The notes: a model not told the origin generated them from the letters alone. DNA of 64,000 nucleotides from Rotaria sp. Silwood1 (GCA_905250075.1 CAJNOP010000029.1:1379264-1443263); one strand, 5' to 3'; shown: positions 50,069 to 64,000, counted from the stretch's first letter. Numbers and translations: made by a program.

Positions 50069-53000
50069 ATTTCGATCAATAATAAAATGAATACTGCGTT
50101 TTTTTTTGACTAAAAACGAATGATGTAAAGAGAGACTATTTATTTTTCAAAATCTATAAAAACTAATATTGTAAAAATACGTTTTGTTTTTATTTAATTT
50201 TGTGTTTATAATAGTCCAAAACCTTGTTCTTGATTATCACCGTTGTGAAATAAAGAACATTAATAAATTGTCGTCACTGTCATTAAGATGGATATGTGTA
50301 AATGTAAAACAGACTTTAAATAAAAGACAATGAATAATGATTTCATATATCTATATTGAAAAATATTTACTGAAAAATCTAATTAATATAAAGAATTAAT
50401 TATACTATTCATCATTTGTAATAGACCATGAATAAATAAAAGGCGGGGACGTACAAAAGAACACATTTTGATCCATTTTGATGTTCAAGGTACTATCTAA
50501 TTGAGTCGTCTATACAAGGTTGGCCATAAATAGTTCTAAGAGGAACATTGAAATATCTTCGCTTCGATTCGCTCAAATGAATTGATCTTTTGCTTAGTGG
50601 TAGATGCTTATTTTCAGTTTTTTTTATACAGGTAACTTAAAATACTATTGTCAAGTTATATTCTTGGTCTCACTAAACAAAATGTAGTAGTTAATTTCAA
50701 AACTTAGATTCTTGTTGCATAACTAAAACGCATCACTGAAATCATCTAAAACAACAATGCCCTTGAAAAATAACAGTGTTATAATTGTTGACTTTTATAT
50801 TAGCAAATTCTGTGAATTTACTTTATTTGTATCACTATAGTATCATTCATCAAGTTTGTTTTGATTTCTTATTATTAATTCCTTAAAATTATCTATCAAA
50901 CGCTTCGTATGTATTTTTCTTATTTGATAACAAGTTAAATTACTTTCATGATACTAACAATAATACGTATTCATAGTATTTACTTATCTTATCTCTATGA
51001 AAAAGAAATAGCTCACTAGGTTGAATTGACACAGAAGTATTTTTTTTTTTTGATGAAGTGCTATTTGTAGCCCATCTTATAGGATGAAAGGTCATCAGTT
51101 TTTAATCATTTTCATGTTAAAATCAAGGTATTTTGATTCGAATACAGTTTTAAACACAGTCTATCTTCATGATGCACCAAATGAGAAGTTAGTTACTGAT
51201 ATTAACTAGTAATATAAGCATTTATTCGACATAGAATAAATAAAGATGAAGAATTATTCTTATAAACTTTTACTCAGACAACATTTTCATAATAGAACCA
51301 TTCATTAAAAATAATATTTTGAATCTACGAGGCCGTATGAAACTCTTTCATCGTTTACTTTTAAGTGTGCACTTCGTATAGCATTCAATTATTGTATTAA
51401 TCAAATTTCCTTTTGTGTAATTAATTTCGGATTCGATAGATCTTTTCCAGAGCTACAAAACACGCTATCTCTCACGATCTAAAAAAATGGTATGCATTCG
51501 AGTCATATATATGATGACCTTGAAGCAGAATAATATTTATTTCACTTGAAACAAATATCATATTTAGAATCTGCACAAAACAAGGTATATGATCTACGTA
51601 TGTTTCAAACTTTCACTTATAAGTCACATCAAGGACATGTAGGAAAATGAACTTAATGAAAAAATCATTGAAACAGTAAGAAACAAGTTCTAACATTGTA
51701 AAATAATATTTGAAGATCAAAAGACAGATGACTCAACAATAAAATAATTGTTTTGTTTCAATTCATTTGTTTACACATTCCTGCCATGGTCAGAGAGTAA
51801 AAATTTGATCAGAGAAATTTTCAAGCATATAATCATAAAATATCAATCAAGAAAGTAAAATATTTGACATCAAGAATAGTGAATTAAGATTTTTGTCATG
51901 TGGCTCACTTTTTAAGATCGTAAAACGTAGGGTGTTTAGTAGTATTTAAAAATCTCTTTCGATTACGATGTGAACTAACGTCAGTGAGAAGGAAGTTTCA
52001 TTAACACAATAATTGAACGACAAATATAATAGATACTCCAAATGCAAGTAATACAAGATCTTTATAAGATCTAGTAGATTCAAAATAGTAATTTAAATGA
52101 ATAATTCTAACAGTTGAAGCATAAGAAATGACCTAATTTTCCATTGCAATTTTTAATCACTTAATACGTTGTAGTAAAAGAACAACATATATTATAAAAT
52201 GTAACGTGAATAGTTCTGCAACTTGCAAAGGACAATTTATTTTATAGTTACACTTTTGCTTTCAAAATGAACAAAATACTAAGTGATCAAATTTCGATGT
52301 GTTGAAGTTGATAGGTTCTTTGCTTTTGTAATTGCTATGAGAATTCAGTCGAGTTTGGAATGTGCGAAATAATTCAATAAAAAAAAGAGATTTGATGACA
52401 GGAATAAAGCTTCATTAACCATGTGAAATAATTCATTTGGAAAAGAGTTGACAAAGGAGACCCACAAGAAGCACAACAATAAAAAAAATTCTTCTCTTTT
52501 TCTATTTTATTAATGAAAAAGCAACGATTTTTTTGTGTGCATTTCAGTTTTCTGAATACTTTGGTATTTTGATTGTATGATTTATACAGTAATAGATATT
52601 TAACGTTGTATTTAAGTTTTAGTATGATTAGATAAATACTTGATTTAGAATTGTTTATTGCATTATTATGAAAATATGTATGTAATTTTAGTTTTTGAAT
52701 TTAATCGATTCAATGACATTCACTAAATTTTTCTATAAGAACCATTATGTGTCATATATCATTAATTCCTGTATTTAGAGAAATAAATTAAGTTTTAATT
52801 TCATAAGTACTTATTATCACTTAGTATGCTCTTATATCGTAAAGATAAGACGTATATGTGATATAATGTACCTTTAATTTTAAAAGTCTCCTTCACACCA
52901 TCTCTATTCGTCATGCGTACGATTGAATCGTTTCGAAAAATATAAAATATTGATATGGAACTTCAGGTTTTTATACATAATTATTTATGTAAGAATTCTG

Positions 53001-54339
53001 AGTAGAAATCATTTTTTTGTTCATTTATGGTTTGAACAAATTCTATTTACTATTTGTTGAAAATTCATGAATCATTCAATGTCACTATGTACCTACACTA
53101 TCAGAAAGCAATCATAACAAAATTTTATACAATATAATTGCAAAAAAAAACAAAGTATGCATTCTTTAAATTAGATTCAATCAATCAGTCAGTCTTCTCA
53201 TTATCCGGAAAAAATTATAAAAAAAATTGATATGCACTGTCGAAAAACGGAAAACAAGACTTATTTACATTAACTGTTTACGATGATTCCGTTAGAGATG
53301 TGGAGCGTAAACTTTTTTCGTACTCTGACTAGCGAGAGAAGTCATTTAATGTATAATCGTTTTTTTCACTAAATCAAGTAGATGTGTGTATAGTTATTGG
53401 TGTGAGACTCACCTGGCCACGCGCATTGTAAGTGCAAGTGATATTTATGTCTTTCAAACACATTCATTTGAAAAAGCGAGAAAATAAAGACATTTTTGTC
53501 CCAAAATCAGAAAGAAAAAATCGTAAGAATTATGTTTCCGGTGGCTTCATTAATTATTCTAAAACAGAAGAAATAATGTTTTATAATCAACTAGACATGC
53601 TCTACAATTTAGATGGATCAAAAAAGTTTTTGACGTAAACTTTTTCTTTTCACTAGGAAAAACTAGTTTTCCAGAAAACAGTTCTCCCATTGATAATCAA
53701 AATTGGCATGCTCTATCGTTTATTATTCACTAGATTCGGTAAAAAAAAACGACTAGATAGTTTCCTTCACAAGAGAAACCAAAAAACCATTCCTAATTCT
53801 TTTTTTACAATTGTAGAACAAACAAACTTTTTCATTTCTACTAGTAATGTGTTGTTGGTTTTACAGTATTCATAGAATGAGGAAAAACTCTTTGTACAAT
53901 GTTCGATTTGGAGAATTTCTAATTTCAACTAAATATCGGTTAACTATTAGCGTCATCTTGAATGCATTCATCATGGGTTTATTCCTCAGCGTATCAGTAA
54001 ATGCTTCTTTTGTAGAATTATTTTCATAGGTTACAGTCAGCCAATAAATGAGTTCTGTATCGTAACATCAACAGATATACTCATAATAAACTATTGTTGT
54101 ACAGGGTGTGAAGAAGGATGGATAAAAAAAAACGAACAGTCAATACATACATGTTTTAATTTGATGTTTGCATTTCATAAGCATGCATAACCTTGAATTT
54201 TTTTTTTGCTTTCTGTTCTTGAGAGGCAATAAAAATAAACGTGCTCTATAAATCGTCATACTTCTATGTTGTTGATGTGTATTATTGTGATTGTTTAGGA
54301 TTACTAATTTATAGATTCTCTTTGTAATTATATTTAGCC
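50069..54339. other. Intergenic region between AMT and EFR3
   Basis: 4.3 kb A/T-rich spacer. AMT 3' UTR signals fall in the first 200 bp (AATAAA at about 50081 and 50250). TATTTAG immediately before the EFR3 ATG looks like an acceptor, so a non-coding EFR3 exon probably lies upstream; a GTAAGT at about 53428 is one possible donor. Short frames around 53430-54030 show no family likeness. Confidence 0.4.
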
Positions 54340-57300
54340 ATGTCGGAATATTGTAATAATTGTTTTTGTTGTGGCTGTTACTTAGTACCACGATATAAAC
54401 GACTAGTTAATAATGTTTTTCCAGCAAATCCTCAAGTAAAAAAATATATAATTAATTAAAGATAAATAGAATATTTTATAATGAATTTATATTTATTTAG
54501 CATGGTCTTGATAAGAATAATCTTGAACGATTACGTTTTTATGCTGTTCTTAAACCAGAAAAACTTGATAAATCATTTCGTTATATGTCAGAAAAAGTCG
54601 CACGTTATTTACGTCATCGAAATAGACCGTAAGTTTTTCTATTGAATTCAAATTCAAAAAACATAATTTAATTGTTTTTTCTTACGATTTTAGGTATGTC
54701 ATTCTTGGTATTAAAGCTATGAATGATACAATGAAATCATGTTATCAACAATTGAATACATTTGTTGATCATTATCTTGATGCACTTCGTCTTGTACTTG
54801 AAGAAAATGATTTAGAACTAACTGAACATGCTGTTTCTTCGGTATGATTTAGTTTTTTGTTTAATTAATGAGAGAAGAAAATTAATTTGATATTTTTTTT
54901 TTGACTTTTCAGTTCGAATCATTTTGTGAAATTCGTGAAGAAGCACCAAATTATCAACGAAATTATGAATTTTTTGTTGATCGTTTTACTGAACTTTGTC
55001 ATAATAATAGTGATACTAATAGGACCAAGTAAGAATAACATTTAAATATTTATCAGAAAGAAAATTCTCTATATATTTATAAAGAGTTTAATTTTGATAT
55101 ATTACAAATGTCTGATTAAGTAATCATTTATATTCTTCGCATCTAAAATTAGTACTATCACTTAATTAGAAAATTGAAATGTTGAAAGATGCTCATCAGA
55201 TTATCAACAATATCATTGAATAAGTAATGATAGCATCTTATCTGATAGTTGATTACGAGACTATTGATTGACTGCTCACAAACAAAAATATGTTTTTTTT
55301 TGTTCTCTCTAGGTTTCGATGTCTTGGTCTTCGTGGTCATCACGCTCTTATTCGAAAAACTGCCAATGATGAATTACAAAATGATGTTTGGAAACATATG
55401 GATAAAATAGTTCCATCAATTGTATTTAATATGGAAGTACGAGATCAAGATCGACAATTCAATCCGTATGAATTATTCATTTTTCTAAGTATCCTTTTTT
55501 TTTGAAATACAATCGAACGTTATAGAGAAAAAACTTTGTACCCTTATTACACAGCCGTGACCAACATTTTTGATATACTATGAAAGACTATATCTCAATA
55601 ATATCTTATTGTAATAAATGAATTATTTTCTTATTGTATTTCTAGAGAATTAAGTAAAAGAATGATGTCTCAAAATAGATAGAATAAAACAATTTCCCTA
55701 GGGTTAGCAACAGTATTTACATCGTGTTTGCCATTTTGATCCCTTGGGGATTACATTAACAACTTTTTCTTATTGTTTTTTTTTCTTTTTCTTTTCAAGT
55801 ACAACATCATCACAAGATAATCTTGGCATAACAACAGCACCAGAACAAATTGAATTAATTGAACGTGGATCAACTATAAACAATGATAATCCAGCTCTAC
55901 TAGCCGAAAGTGTTTTACGAGATTTATTTTGTCGTGCACATTTAAATAATATAACTGCATGCGTACAACCAATTCTTATGTAAGACAAAAATAAAAACAA
56001 CAAAAAGAATATTTTTTTTTTTTGTTTTTTTATTTGTAGACATTTAGATAATCATGCGAAATGGATTCCCGTTGATTTTCCAAAATATATATTTTCTGAA
56101 ATAATGAATTCAATAAAAGTAGATTTGTTAATTAATATTATAAATTATTTAATTAAATCTTGTTTTTTGTGTGTTCATTTAGCATCATAATAGTTATTTA
56201 ATTATTGAATTACTTCTTGGTCATCTTGAAAAACATTTTCATCAACAAGATACAACGAATATAAAAACATCAATTATGAATGTTATTCAAGATTGTATGG
56301 TTTTTGCTGCTGCAAATACAGGAGCTGGTATTATATGATAAGAAGAAATATTTATTTATCTAACAAAAAAAAATTTTTATTTATTTATTAGGATCAACTA
56401 TGTTTACAGGCATATCACGTCTTTTAAAATTTTTAAGAAAATCATTTCAAATTCAATATTCATCAAATGATAATTCATTAACAAATAATCAATATGAACA
56501 TGAATTTCAAACAGCAGTTATTAATGGAATAGGTACGAGTATTTTTATAAATGAAATAATTTCTTATTTCTTTTTGTTGTATTAAATAGGAGATTTTGCT
56601 GAAAAATTACCAGATTTTCAAATGATGGAAATAATGCAATTTATAATAACATCATTGGCAACACTTAATCAAGGTTATGAAGAAACAACAAATGATTCAA
56701 AGTTTGTTATTTTAATTTTTTCTTTTATATTTGAAAAATTGAATTATTGATTTGTTTCGTTTTTTTTAGAGATGCTACTTTAAAACTTCAATTACTTCTT
56801 CTTAAAACTGTAAAAAAAGTATGTTTACTTAGAAATACCTCTTTTTATTTCAGTTATATATTTTGTTTTCTTTGTAATAGTTTAAAGCAAATATGAGGTT
56901 ACTTAAAGAAAATAATTTCTTTTTAAGGGTTTATTCCCTTGAATTTATTAATATCGTTTTTTTGCTCATTGCTCATATTTGATTGAGATTTTAATTTATG
57001 TGAAAGAAATATAAAAAAATTTATTAACGTAATATTTATTTAGGTTGCTGCTACTTATCAAACAGTTCATCGTCGTGAAACATCAACTCAAACAACATTT
57101 CCTCATCAACTTTTTGATCCATTACTTAAAATGTTGAGTGCACCAGAACCAGAAGTTCGTTTAATTGTTTTAGAAATTCTTCAATCATTAGTCGATCGAC
57201 GACAATATTCAGATAAATTACGAAAAATAAAGTAATTATTATTTGAGAGAGAAAATCTATTTCGTAGAAATAATTCTTTAACGGTTTTAAATTGAAAGAT

Positions 57301-60300
57301 GAATTATTCGTAATAAAAAATAGAAAAATGAACTATGTTACTCGACGAGTAAATCAAAGAGAAAAAGAAAGATTTCAATAGAATCATTATGAAAATTTTG
57401 CTTTTTTTTCTCTTTTACATACAAACTATAGCTCAAATGAACAATTGAAAGCTGTGGATTTTCGTTTTTGCGGACTTAGACACAAAAAAAATCAACGCAT
57501 AGTTATCATTTACTGTTGATTTTCCTATGACTTGATACTTATCAAATTCAAAGTTTTCACTTAGTTTGAAAGAGAGCATTAGGTTAACACACAAAAAAAC
57601 AAACAGGAACTTGAACAGTTAATAGATAAGCAATATTCCTCATTGAAAGTCGTCAGCTATGTGAAATAGTTTTTAATTGTTCATACATAATGCGTTGATG
57701 AACAACACTCCGCTAAAGATACACCTTTTATCGTTCTAAAATAAATGTTCATTCTTTAGAAACAAGATTATTGTATATAACATCGTAGAAATTGAAGATT
57801 AGCACTCAATTATATTACGTTAGCTTAATGTAATTACAATGATGAATATCTTGTAGTGTAACATGATATTCAGTAATGAGTACCATAAATTTAACATCAT
57901 CTCGATAGTTAATCTTAATAAGAGTTCGAAACGAACAAAAGACTCATTCGGAATGTTTATATTCAATTGTGGAACAGTCCTATACGTGTGATAAAGATTG
58001 ATCCACGCTACAAAGTAATTATTAGACAATTTAATGGATAGTTGACAACTATCAACCATCGATACAATAACTGAAAGTATTATATATCTCAAAAGGTCAA
58101 AACATTTACATTAACCTTGGAAACTATATATTAAATAAATTAGCTATTCCCTGCATTAATTACAATAACAAATCTTAAATATTTGTGTATTAATTTATTC
58201 AATCGATGAGTCTCACTATTTAGGTCACTTTTTATGAATGTTGCTTCTATTAGTGAGGTTTATAACATAATCTACTAAAACTACAATTTTTAGTGCCCGT
58301 TTGACGATATTTTTTTTTCGACCTATTCCCAGTCTCACTTAGAAATATAACAGTGTGCCAGTCTAAATATATATGTATAGACTAAGAGAAAGGAATGATA
58401 AAACTATGTAGTCATATATATGATAAAATTCAGTTACTTTCTTGAAATAGACTTCTCCCGATTGGAAAAATCGCAAGAAATCTATAATCAACGTCAAGTC
58501 TCAGTCATCAAGATTGAAACTAAAAATGATTCTGGACATTTCTACGTATGAGAATAAACGAAGTAGTGGAAATATATGTCTATTATTAATTACCTTTAAT
58601 CTATTTGCGAGAATGATTAAGTCTGAAAATATTTCAAAATTTTGTTCGATAAATAACTAAAAAAAAAAAAATCTCATTCTCTATGAAGTTTTGATTTATA
58701 TTTCATGTAGTTTATTGCTTTAATGATGCTTCTCTTCTATTTAATTAATCATTTAGAATATATTAAATAATTTATTATTTTATTTAGACTACCAAAAGAT
58801 ATTTCTCAATTAGAATTACCAACAGAAACAAAAGCAAATCGTCTCTTTGATATTGCATTTATGAAAAAAGTATATTTTTATTTATTATATAATATATCCA
58901 TTAATTATTTATAATTTTCTATTTAGTTTGGTCGTCAATTTCTTTCACAACTTTATCAATGTATATTAATGGACAATAATACAAAAGATATATTTCATGC
59001 TACATATTGTCTTATGAATCTTGTTACACTTGAAGCAGGAGATAAAGATGTTCTTGTTGATGTTATACATTTTTGTTTTGAAATTCAAGTAAATTAAAAA
59101 TATTTAGAAAATAATCAATAAATTATTAATCTTTTGTTTTTGTTTTTTGTTATTTAGTCAAACATAACAAAAATATCAGATTCCTATGGAGATTTACATC
59201 AATCATCTCAAAAAAAGTCATCAAGAGTTAATCATCATAGTATACATGCATTAATAGCAGCGTATTTTAATTTAATGTCAAAATTAAATGGAATTCGTGC
59301 TTTCTCTCATCATGTAGATGAAGTAAGAACAACAAAAAAAAACATATTCATAGATTAAAAAATCTTATTAGAATGTTAGTCGACATATAGAATTTCTCAT
59401 ACTGTGTATTTTATTAAGAAATCATACGAATTTCATTAACATATATAAGTTTTGAAATGTTTTTTTTGTTTCATCTTTATACTGAGAAAATGCTTTTCTT
59501 AAAATATGAGCATGTAATCATAGTTCATGTTAATCTAAAAATAATCAAGAATGTTACGTAAGACATCAACACTTTTCGGAATACACTACTCTTATTATTA
59601 AAATAAGAATTTTTATAGCGCCATTTTACTTACGAGGGAATATACCCAACTATCGAACTTCATATGATGACTAAAAGTAGATCTCGAAGAAACTAAGATG
59701 AGCTTAAAAAGATGCAGACCCATCGCCTGCTGATAAAGATTTGTTGACGTTTAAATGAATTTTTGACTGAGAGTATGACATTACAGAAAAATGTAAAACA
59801 CAGTTTTGACCTGAAATTTAGCCTACAAGAACTTTTCATAGCCAATAGATTGTTCTGAATATTGCAATGAAAACGAACATTTTTTTCTTGAAATGTTCGA
59901 TTTCGAATGAAACTCGATTATTGTGTCTTCCTATAGTATAAACAGTTGTTTTTTTTTCAGAAATTCAACATCTCGGGTTAGACATGTTCGCATTCATTCA
60001 AGCTTTCAGAATAATCTAATGGCTATCAAACGTGATTGTGAACTGAATTTCAGATAGAAAATCTTTGTTTTAGATTTGCCAATAATGTCTTATTCTCAAT
60101 AAAAGTTTCATTAAAACGTCCAAAACCCTTCATCAATAAGCCATCGGTTCAAATGTTGTTGAGTTTGTCTTAATCTCACAGAGACCCACGTATAGTTATA
60201 TCATGAAATTCGACAGTTGGGTATGTTCTTTTGTTAGAACTAGTCAACTTCAAAGATTTCTGGACTTGGTTGATCGAAATTTTTTGAAACTCGGACTGGG

Positions 60301-62973
60301 ACTCAATTAATGAAAAAACTTCAGACTCGAAATTAGAATCAGAACCGATCCGACGGTCTTTATCTTCCATTAATTTTCACTGTAAATGATAGCTAGGTAT
60401 TCTATAAATTCTTTTATAGCATTTTTAGTATTTAGCTAACAGCTTTTTACTTTGACTCAAAGTTCCTGGCATTTCCGACAAATAAATTTGACTTCTTTTT
60501 CTTGATTAATAAAGATATTAATAGAAAAAAAAAAAAGCAAACACTATTGTTCTTTGCTTTTTTTTCCTTCTTTAGGTCGTTCGTAATCGTGAACGTTATG
60601 CTCCATATCTATTACCGCCTACTGCATTTAGTTCAAATATTGATGAAACAATTCCATATCGTATTCCAAAAGATTGTTTATTTTCTCAAGAATCAGTTGC
60701 TAATGCATTAGATGCATCTGGTCATGATACATCAAGATTCGATCGTGAATTTCGTCCTGAACCAGGTATGTTGTTTATTTATTAATAATTATTTGATACA
60801 GTTACAGCTTGTTTATTACTTAATGTAATATTACGTGATTTTCTTCGTAAAATATTTGGTAGCATTCGAAATGTTTTACATTTAATAATAGCCCATACAT
60901 GATGTCGATATTTTTCATTTGTTAACATATAACAAAATGGTTTAAATATGTGACATAAAAAAAATATATCTTTTAATTGATAAAGTATTTGATTATTTGA
61001 TAATTCATAAAACCAATAAGGTATATAAAGTAATAAATAAATAAATAAAATAAGACCTGTTGATCGTATAAGTGTATGACTATTTTCATTAACAGTTAAA
61101 TAAGTTAGATAATCAAGAGATTGAACTGAACGTTTAGGTGGTGGAGTACTACTAGGAGCTGATGGTTCGATTGATATAGATGGAAAATAATACATTGAAC
61201 GACGACGATTATGATTATCATTAATAGTCTAAAATATAAAATATAATATCATGAAAATTAATAAATTTGTTTTCTTCTACTACCGATTCCGACATTGGTG
61301 ATTCATTTTTTCCACTGATTGCAGCTTCAGTAAGACTTCTTAGTGCTTTTTGTTTATATGCTTTAATAGCTGATTTCATTTTAATAAGTAAAATAAAATT
61401 CATAAAAATCATAAAATATGTAATAATACAACAAAAAATATTTAATGTTTTTTCTGTGATTGAATCAATATAAATAAATGATTGTTTACATGGTGGTGAT
61501 CGATTATTTAATTCATATTCTTCAACATCAATATAAGTTAATGTTGTTAGAAAACCACCAACTAATATTGGTAACATAAATGTAAATAATATAAACCATA
61601 ATTTTGTTGTTAATAAACGTTGTTTCCAAAAGAAAATTAATGATGTTATTAAAAGTAAATTAATTATAATTAATTCAATTATTGTTGTTATTTTTTCAAA
61701 AAATTTAAATATAAAACAAAGAAATCCACATGGTAAACCTCTTGAAATTTCAACAAGACGTAATGGTAATAAAAAATTACATACAAATATATCATTGATT
61801 AAAAATGCTAATATAAATTTATCAAATGTTGATATTGATGAACGTACAGATGGTAATAATAATGGTGTTTGAATAATATGTCCAGAAAATGATGAATGTA
61901 CTTGTAGTAATGATTTATTTGTCATTGGAATTGGATTTCGTTGTGAATGTTGATAATAATATGTTTTACGTTGTATAGCTAAAACAAGAAGCCAATTGAA
62001 CATAATACCAATAAAACCAATAATTGGCAATAGAAATAGTTGAAGATAGAACATTTGTCTTTTTAAACCTTGAAAATCTTTGTATGAATGAATGTAATGT
62101 TTTATTTCTATTTTTTCTTCGTATAATTTTATATAAACTTGATCGTCATCGTCTTTTTTTGCATCTTTTTTTTTTACAAGGAAAATAAGGAAAAGAAAGA
62201 CTCGAAGAAATGCAAAACGAGAAAAAGAAATTTCTTCTATAAGCTACAACTAGAATTTAATCTCCTTCGTGTTATCGAAAGCATACAAAAGCAAATACGG
62301 CAATGGCATAAATCTTGTTTTCTTCATCGCGTGGCCACCTCACCGTTTTTATTCTTTTTTTTATTCCGTTTTAAATAAGCGTTAAATAATTGAATAACTA
62401 TGTTTATGTTTATAAATAGTAATACGGATAAACCGAAGAAGGAAACAAAAATCTTTTATATGCGTTCTTTTTTTTTCAGAACCGGACACAGTTGGCGGCG
62501 ATAATTATGATGATTCGGAAACAGATGGTTCAATAATTAGCGAAACTGAGCCTCGTGCAACATTTAGTGTATGTTAAAATGATACTTTATCTGAATTTGA
62601 AAACGATTTTATTCTTCTTTAGATTGAGAATCCCGTTGAAGATATATCATTTCAAACAATACGCGATGTATTTAATTCAAATGAAACACCTCAAGCACGT
62701 TTTAATGAAAACCGACATTTAATTGAAGAATTTCGTACAAAACCATTTGAAGAATTAAAACATCGTGTTCATGAAAAACAGCGACAAGTCGATCAACGAA
62801 TAGGACAACTATTAAGTGTTCTCTATTTATCAAAAGATAAATTACCAATAACTACAACAACAACGATAACAGCATCAAATGGAATTGTATCTAATCATCA
62901 TACACCAACAATCAATGGAACATTAAAATCTCATATAAATAGTTTTAATTATCCTGAATTGTTTACTTATTAA
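54340..62973 (+). CDS. EFR3: EFR3 / rolling blackout homologue, plasma-membrane anchor of PI4-kinase
   Basis: Eighteen exons encode 857 residues (EFR3 proteins are about 820). The N-terminus MSEYCNNCFCCGCYLVPRYK has five cysteines within 13 residues, matching the palmitoylated Cys cluster of the family. It is followed by RLVNNVFP, EKLDKSFRYMSEKVARYLRHR, NYEFFVDRFTELCH, GLRGHHALIRKTANDEL and HMDKIVPSIVFNM, in the order seen in animal EFR3. The remainder is helical-repeat-like, with FAAANTGAG and ALIAAYFNLMSKLN, and an acidic, low-complexity linker before the C-terminal tail. EFR3 recruits the PI4KIIIalpha-TTC7-FAM126 complex to the plasma membrane for PI4P synthesis. Long introns are 57232-58787, 59323-60575 and 60766-62479; the last hosts a GPCR on the other strand. 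Confidence 0.93.
57232..58787 (+). other. Long intron 12 of EFR3
   Basis: 1,556 nt between exons ending ...LRKIK and beginning LPKDIS. A/T-rich; I see no gene, transposase fragment or clear inverted repeat in it. Confidence 0.6.
59323..60575 (+). other. Long intron 15 of EFR3
   Basis: 1,253 nt between exons ending ...HHVDE and beginning VVRNRERYAP. Short frames occur on both strands (for example minus 60176-60370), but none has splice partners or family motifs. No structure is recognised. Confidence 0.6.
60782..62054 (-). CDS. Divergent rhodopsin-like G-protein-coupled receptor, nested in EFR3 intron
   Basis: Two exons (61284-62054 and 60782-61228, 55-nt intron) encode 405 residues. Seven hydrophobic segments lie near residues 3-27, 77-98, 111-143, 151-174, 203-226, 313-333 and 345-362. 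A cysteine before TM3 (LPCGF) and one in the second extracellular loop (PPCKQ) can form the usual disulphide. Expected class A motifs are altered: FFWKQR follows TM3 in place of DRY, and KPFCY stands for NPxxY in TM7. A long Ser/Pro-rich third intracellular loop precedes TM6. The gene is wholly inside the 1,714-nt EFR3 intron 60766-62479, opposite in strand. The ligand is unknown; it resembles the expanded orphan FMRFamide/peptide-type receptors of lophotrochozoans, which is only an impression. Confidence 0.82.
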
Positions 62974-64000
62974 TTATACGTATATATATGTATTTTTAAT
63001 TGTCATTAGATTCCGGTGTTTATTTATTTAATCTATTGCTGTTCATTTTTCCTGTTTTTTTTTTGTCTCTTTGCTAATATCAAATGAAATATGTATAAGC
63101 ATGTTTTATGTAGAAAAAGTTTAATTTGAACAATACTCTTTATTCAGAAGAATTCATCTGCCACAAAAAAAAGAAGACAAACGTGCACAAAAGCTCTCCA
63201 ATATGAAATGAAGTTTTCTTTTTGTTTTTCTACAAAAAAAAGATCATAATAATATATGTAAGCTAAATATAGCTGCAATCATTAATCAAAAGAATTAATG
63301 AATAGAAACAAATGAAAATCGATTACCATGACAAAATTCTACAGGTTTCTAGTTATTTCTCTTACAAGAAAGTAATTATTGAATACAACGAAGCTAATTC
63401 TGTAATAATTGATGTAGAAAAAAAAAACGAGCATTGTTTGATTGTACAATTATTTTCTTATGCAGTATTTGATCTTGACATTAACAATGATCAAATAGAG
63501 AAAGGTTCAAACAATATTGAGAAAGAACTAATTTAAATAAGAGCGTATTTGAAAAATTACTTTATTTAAGAACTATAATATAATATGTTTGTGAAAAAAA
63601 CAAATTTTCTTTCTGTATACTCAGTATGCATTGCTTAGATTTTCGTATATGATAGAGAATTGTTTAACTATCAAACAAAATATTAATTTATACAGATCAA
63701 CTTGATAGAAGGAAATCATTATAATCTATTAGGTTTATTTTGTTTTCCTGCTTGAAACAAATATTCTAGAAAAAAAAAGAATCATCTCTCTAATTTCTTC
63801 TAAATCCATCACGATGTATTAAATAAATTACCAATCACAAATTATAATACATAATAATAAGGTAAAAAGTTGAAGATAGAACTTAGCTTTCAATTTACAA
63901 TCCATTCTAGTTTGAAGATAAACTTTGAGTTGTTTTTTTTCTCTACTCCTGAAAAACCATATTACAATCATTTCTCTGTTATTAAATCAATCATTCTATC
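62974..64000. other. 3' flank of EFR3
   Basis: The last 1.03 kb is A/T-rich, holding the EFR3 3' UTR. An ATG-initiated plus-strand frame of 74 codons at 63312-63536 has no recognisable motif, and I do not call it a gene. Confidence 0.5.

Noticed and set aside
63312-63536. 74-codon frame in the EFR3 3' flank
   Set aside because: No recognised motif, no evidence of splicing or promoter; expected by chance in this composition.

Overview
This window is nuclear DNA from an intron-rich, AT-rich animal. Protein-coding genes are split by GT...AG introns that are mostly 45-80 nt, with some of 0.5-4 kb, and codons strongly favour A/T endings with CGT/CGA for arginine. The gene set (two-domain class IIb histone deacetylase, atypical E2F7/8, TRIC channel, EFR3, NDUFA12, CD36-family receptor, rhodopsin-like GPCR) is metazoan. 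The compact introns, low GC, a microbial/fungal-looking oxidoreductase and a MEP-type ammonium transporter suggest a bdelloid rotifer or a similar small spiralian. That taxonomic call is an inference.

Layout, left to right. (1) 203-1172, minus: N-terminal half of a CD36/SCARB-type receptor running off the left edge. (2) 5705-6267, minus: a ubiquitin-conjugating (E2) fold protein whose catalytic cysteine position is methionine. (3) 9381-13608, minus: a six-exon Gfo/Idh/MocA oxidoreductase. One of its introns ends in GG, and a 2.7-kb intron holds a decayed Tc1/mariner transposase and a second inverted-repeat element. (4) 15542-22268, plus: a 25-exon tandem-domain histone deacetylase, followed after 170 bp by NDUFA12 (22439-23520). 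(5) 27063-33227, plus: an E2F7/8-type repressor with two DNA-binding domains, an added AT-hook, and E2F-like sites just upstream. One intron carries a palindromic mariner derivative. (6) 34385-36491, plus: a TRIC (TMEM38) cation channel. (7) 43761-50068, plus: an Amt/MEP ammonium transporter with a 3.9-kb intron containing a hAT-type element made largely of AAGTC/GACTT pentamers. (8) 54340-62973, plus: EFR3, with a two-exon GPCR nested on the opposite strand inside its last long intron (60782-62054).

All gene models were assembled by hand from splice sites. Every complete model closes in frame (multiples of three), with 811, 149, 755, 321, 454, 857, 405, 422 and 166 residues for HDAC, NDUFA12, E2F7/8, TRIC, Amt, EFR3, GPCR, oxidoreductase and E2-like respectively. 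The genes are not an operon or an obvious pathway. They look like ordinary neighbouring housekeeping and signalling loci. The unusual content is the population of short fold-back and terminal-inverted-repeat elements in introns and spacers, the non-catalytic E2, the anomalous intron, and the E2F-site cluster at the E2F gene. No rRNA, convincing tRNA or CRISPR was seen, and I did not find a clearly new multi-gene system.
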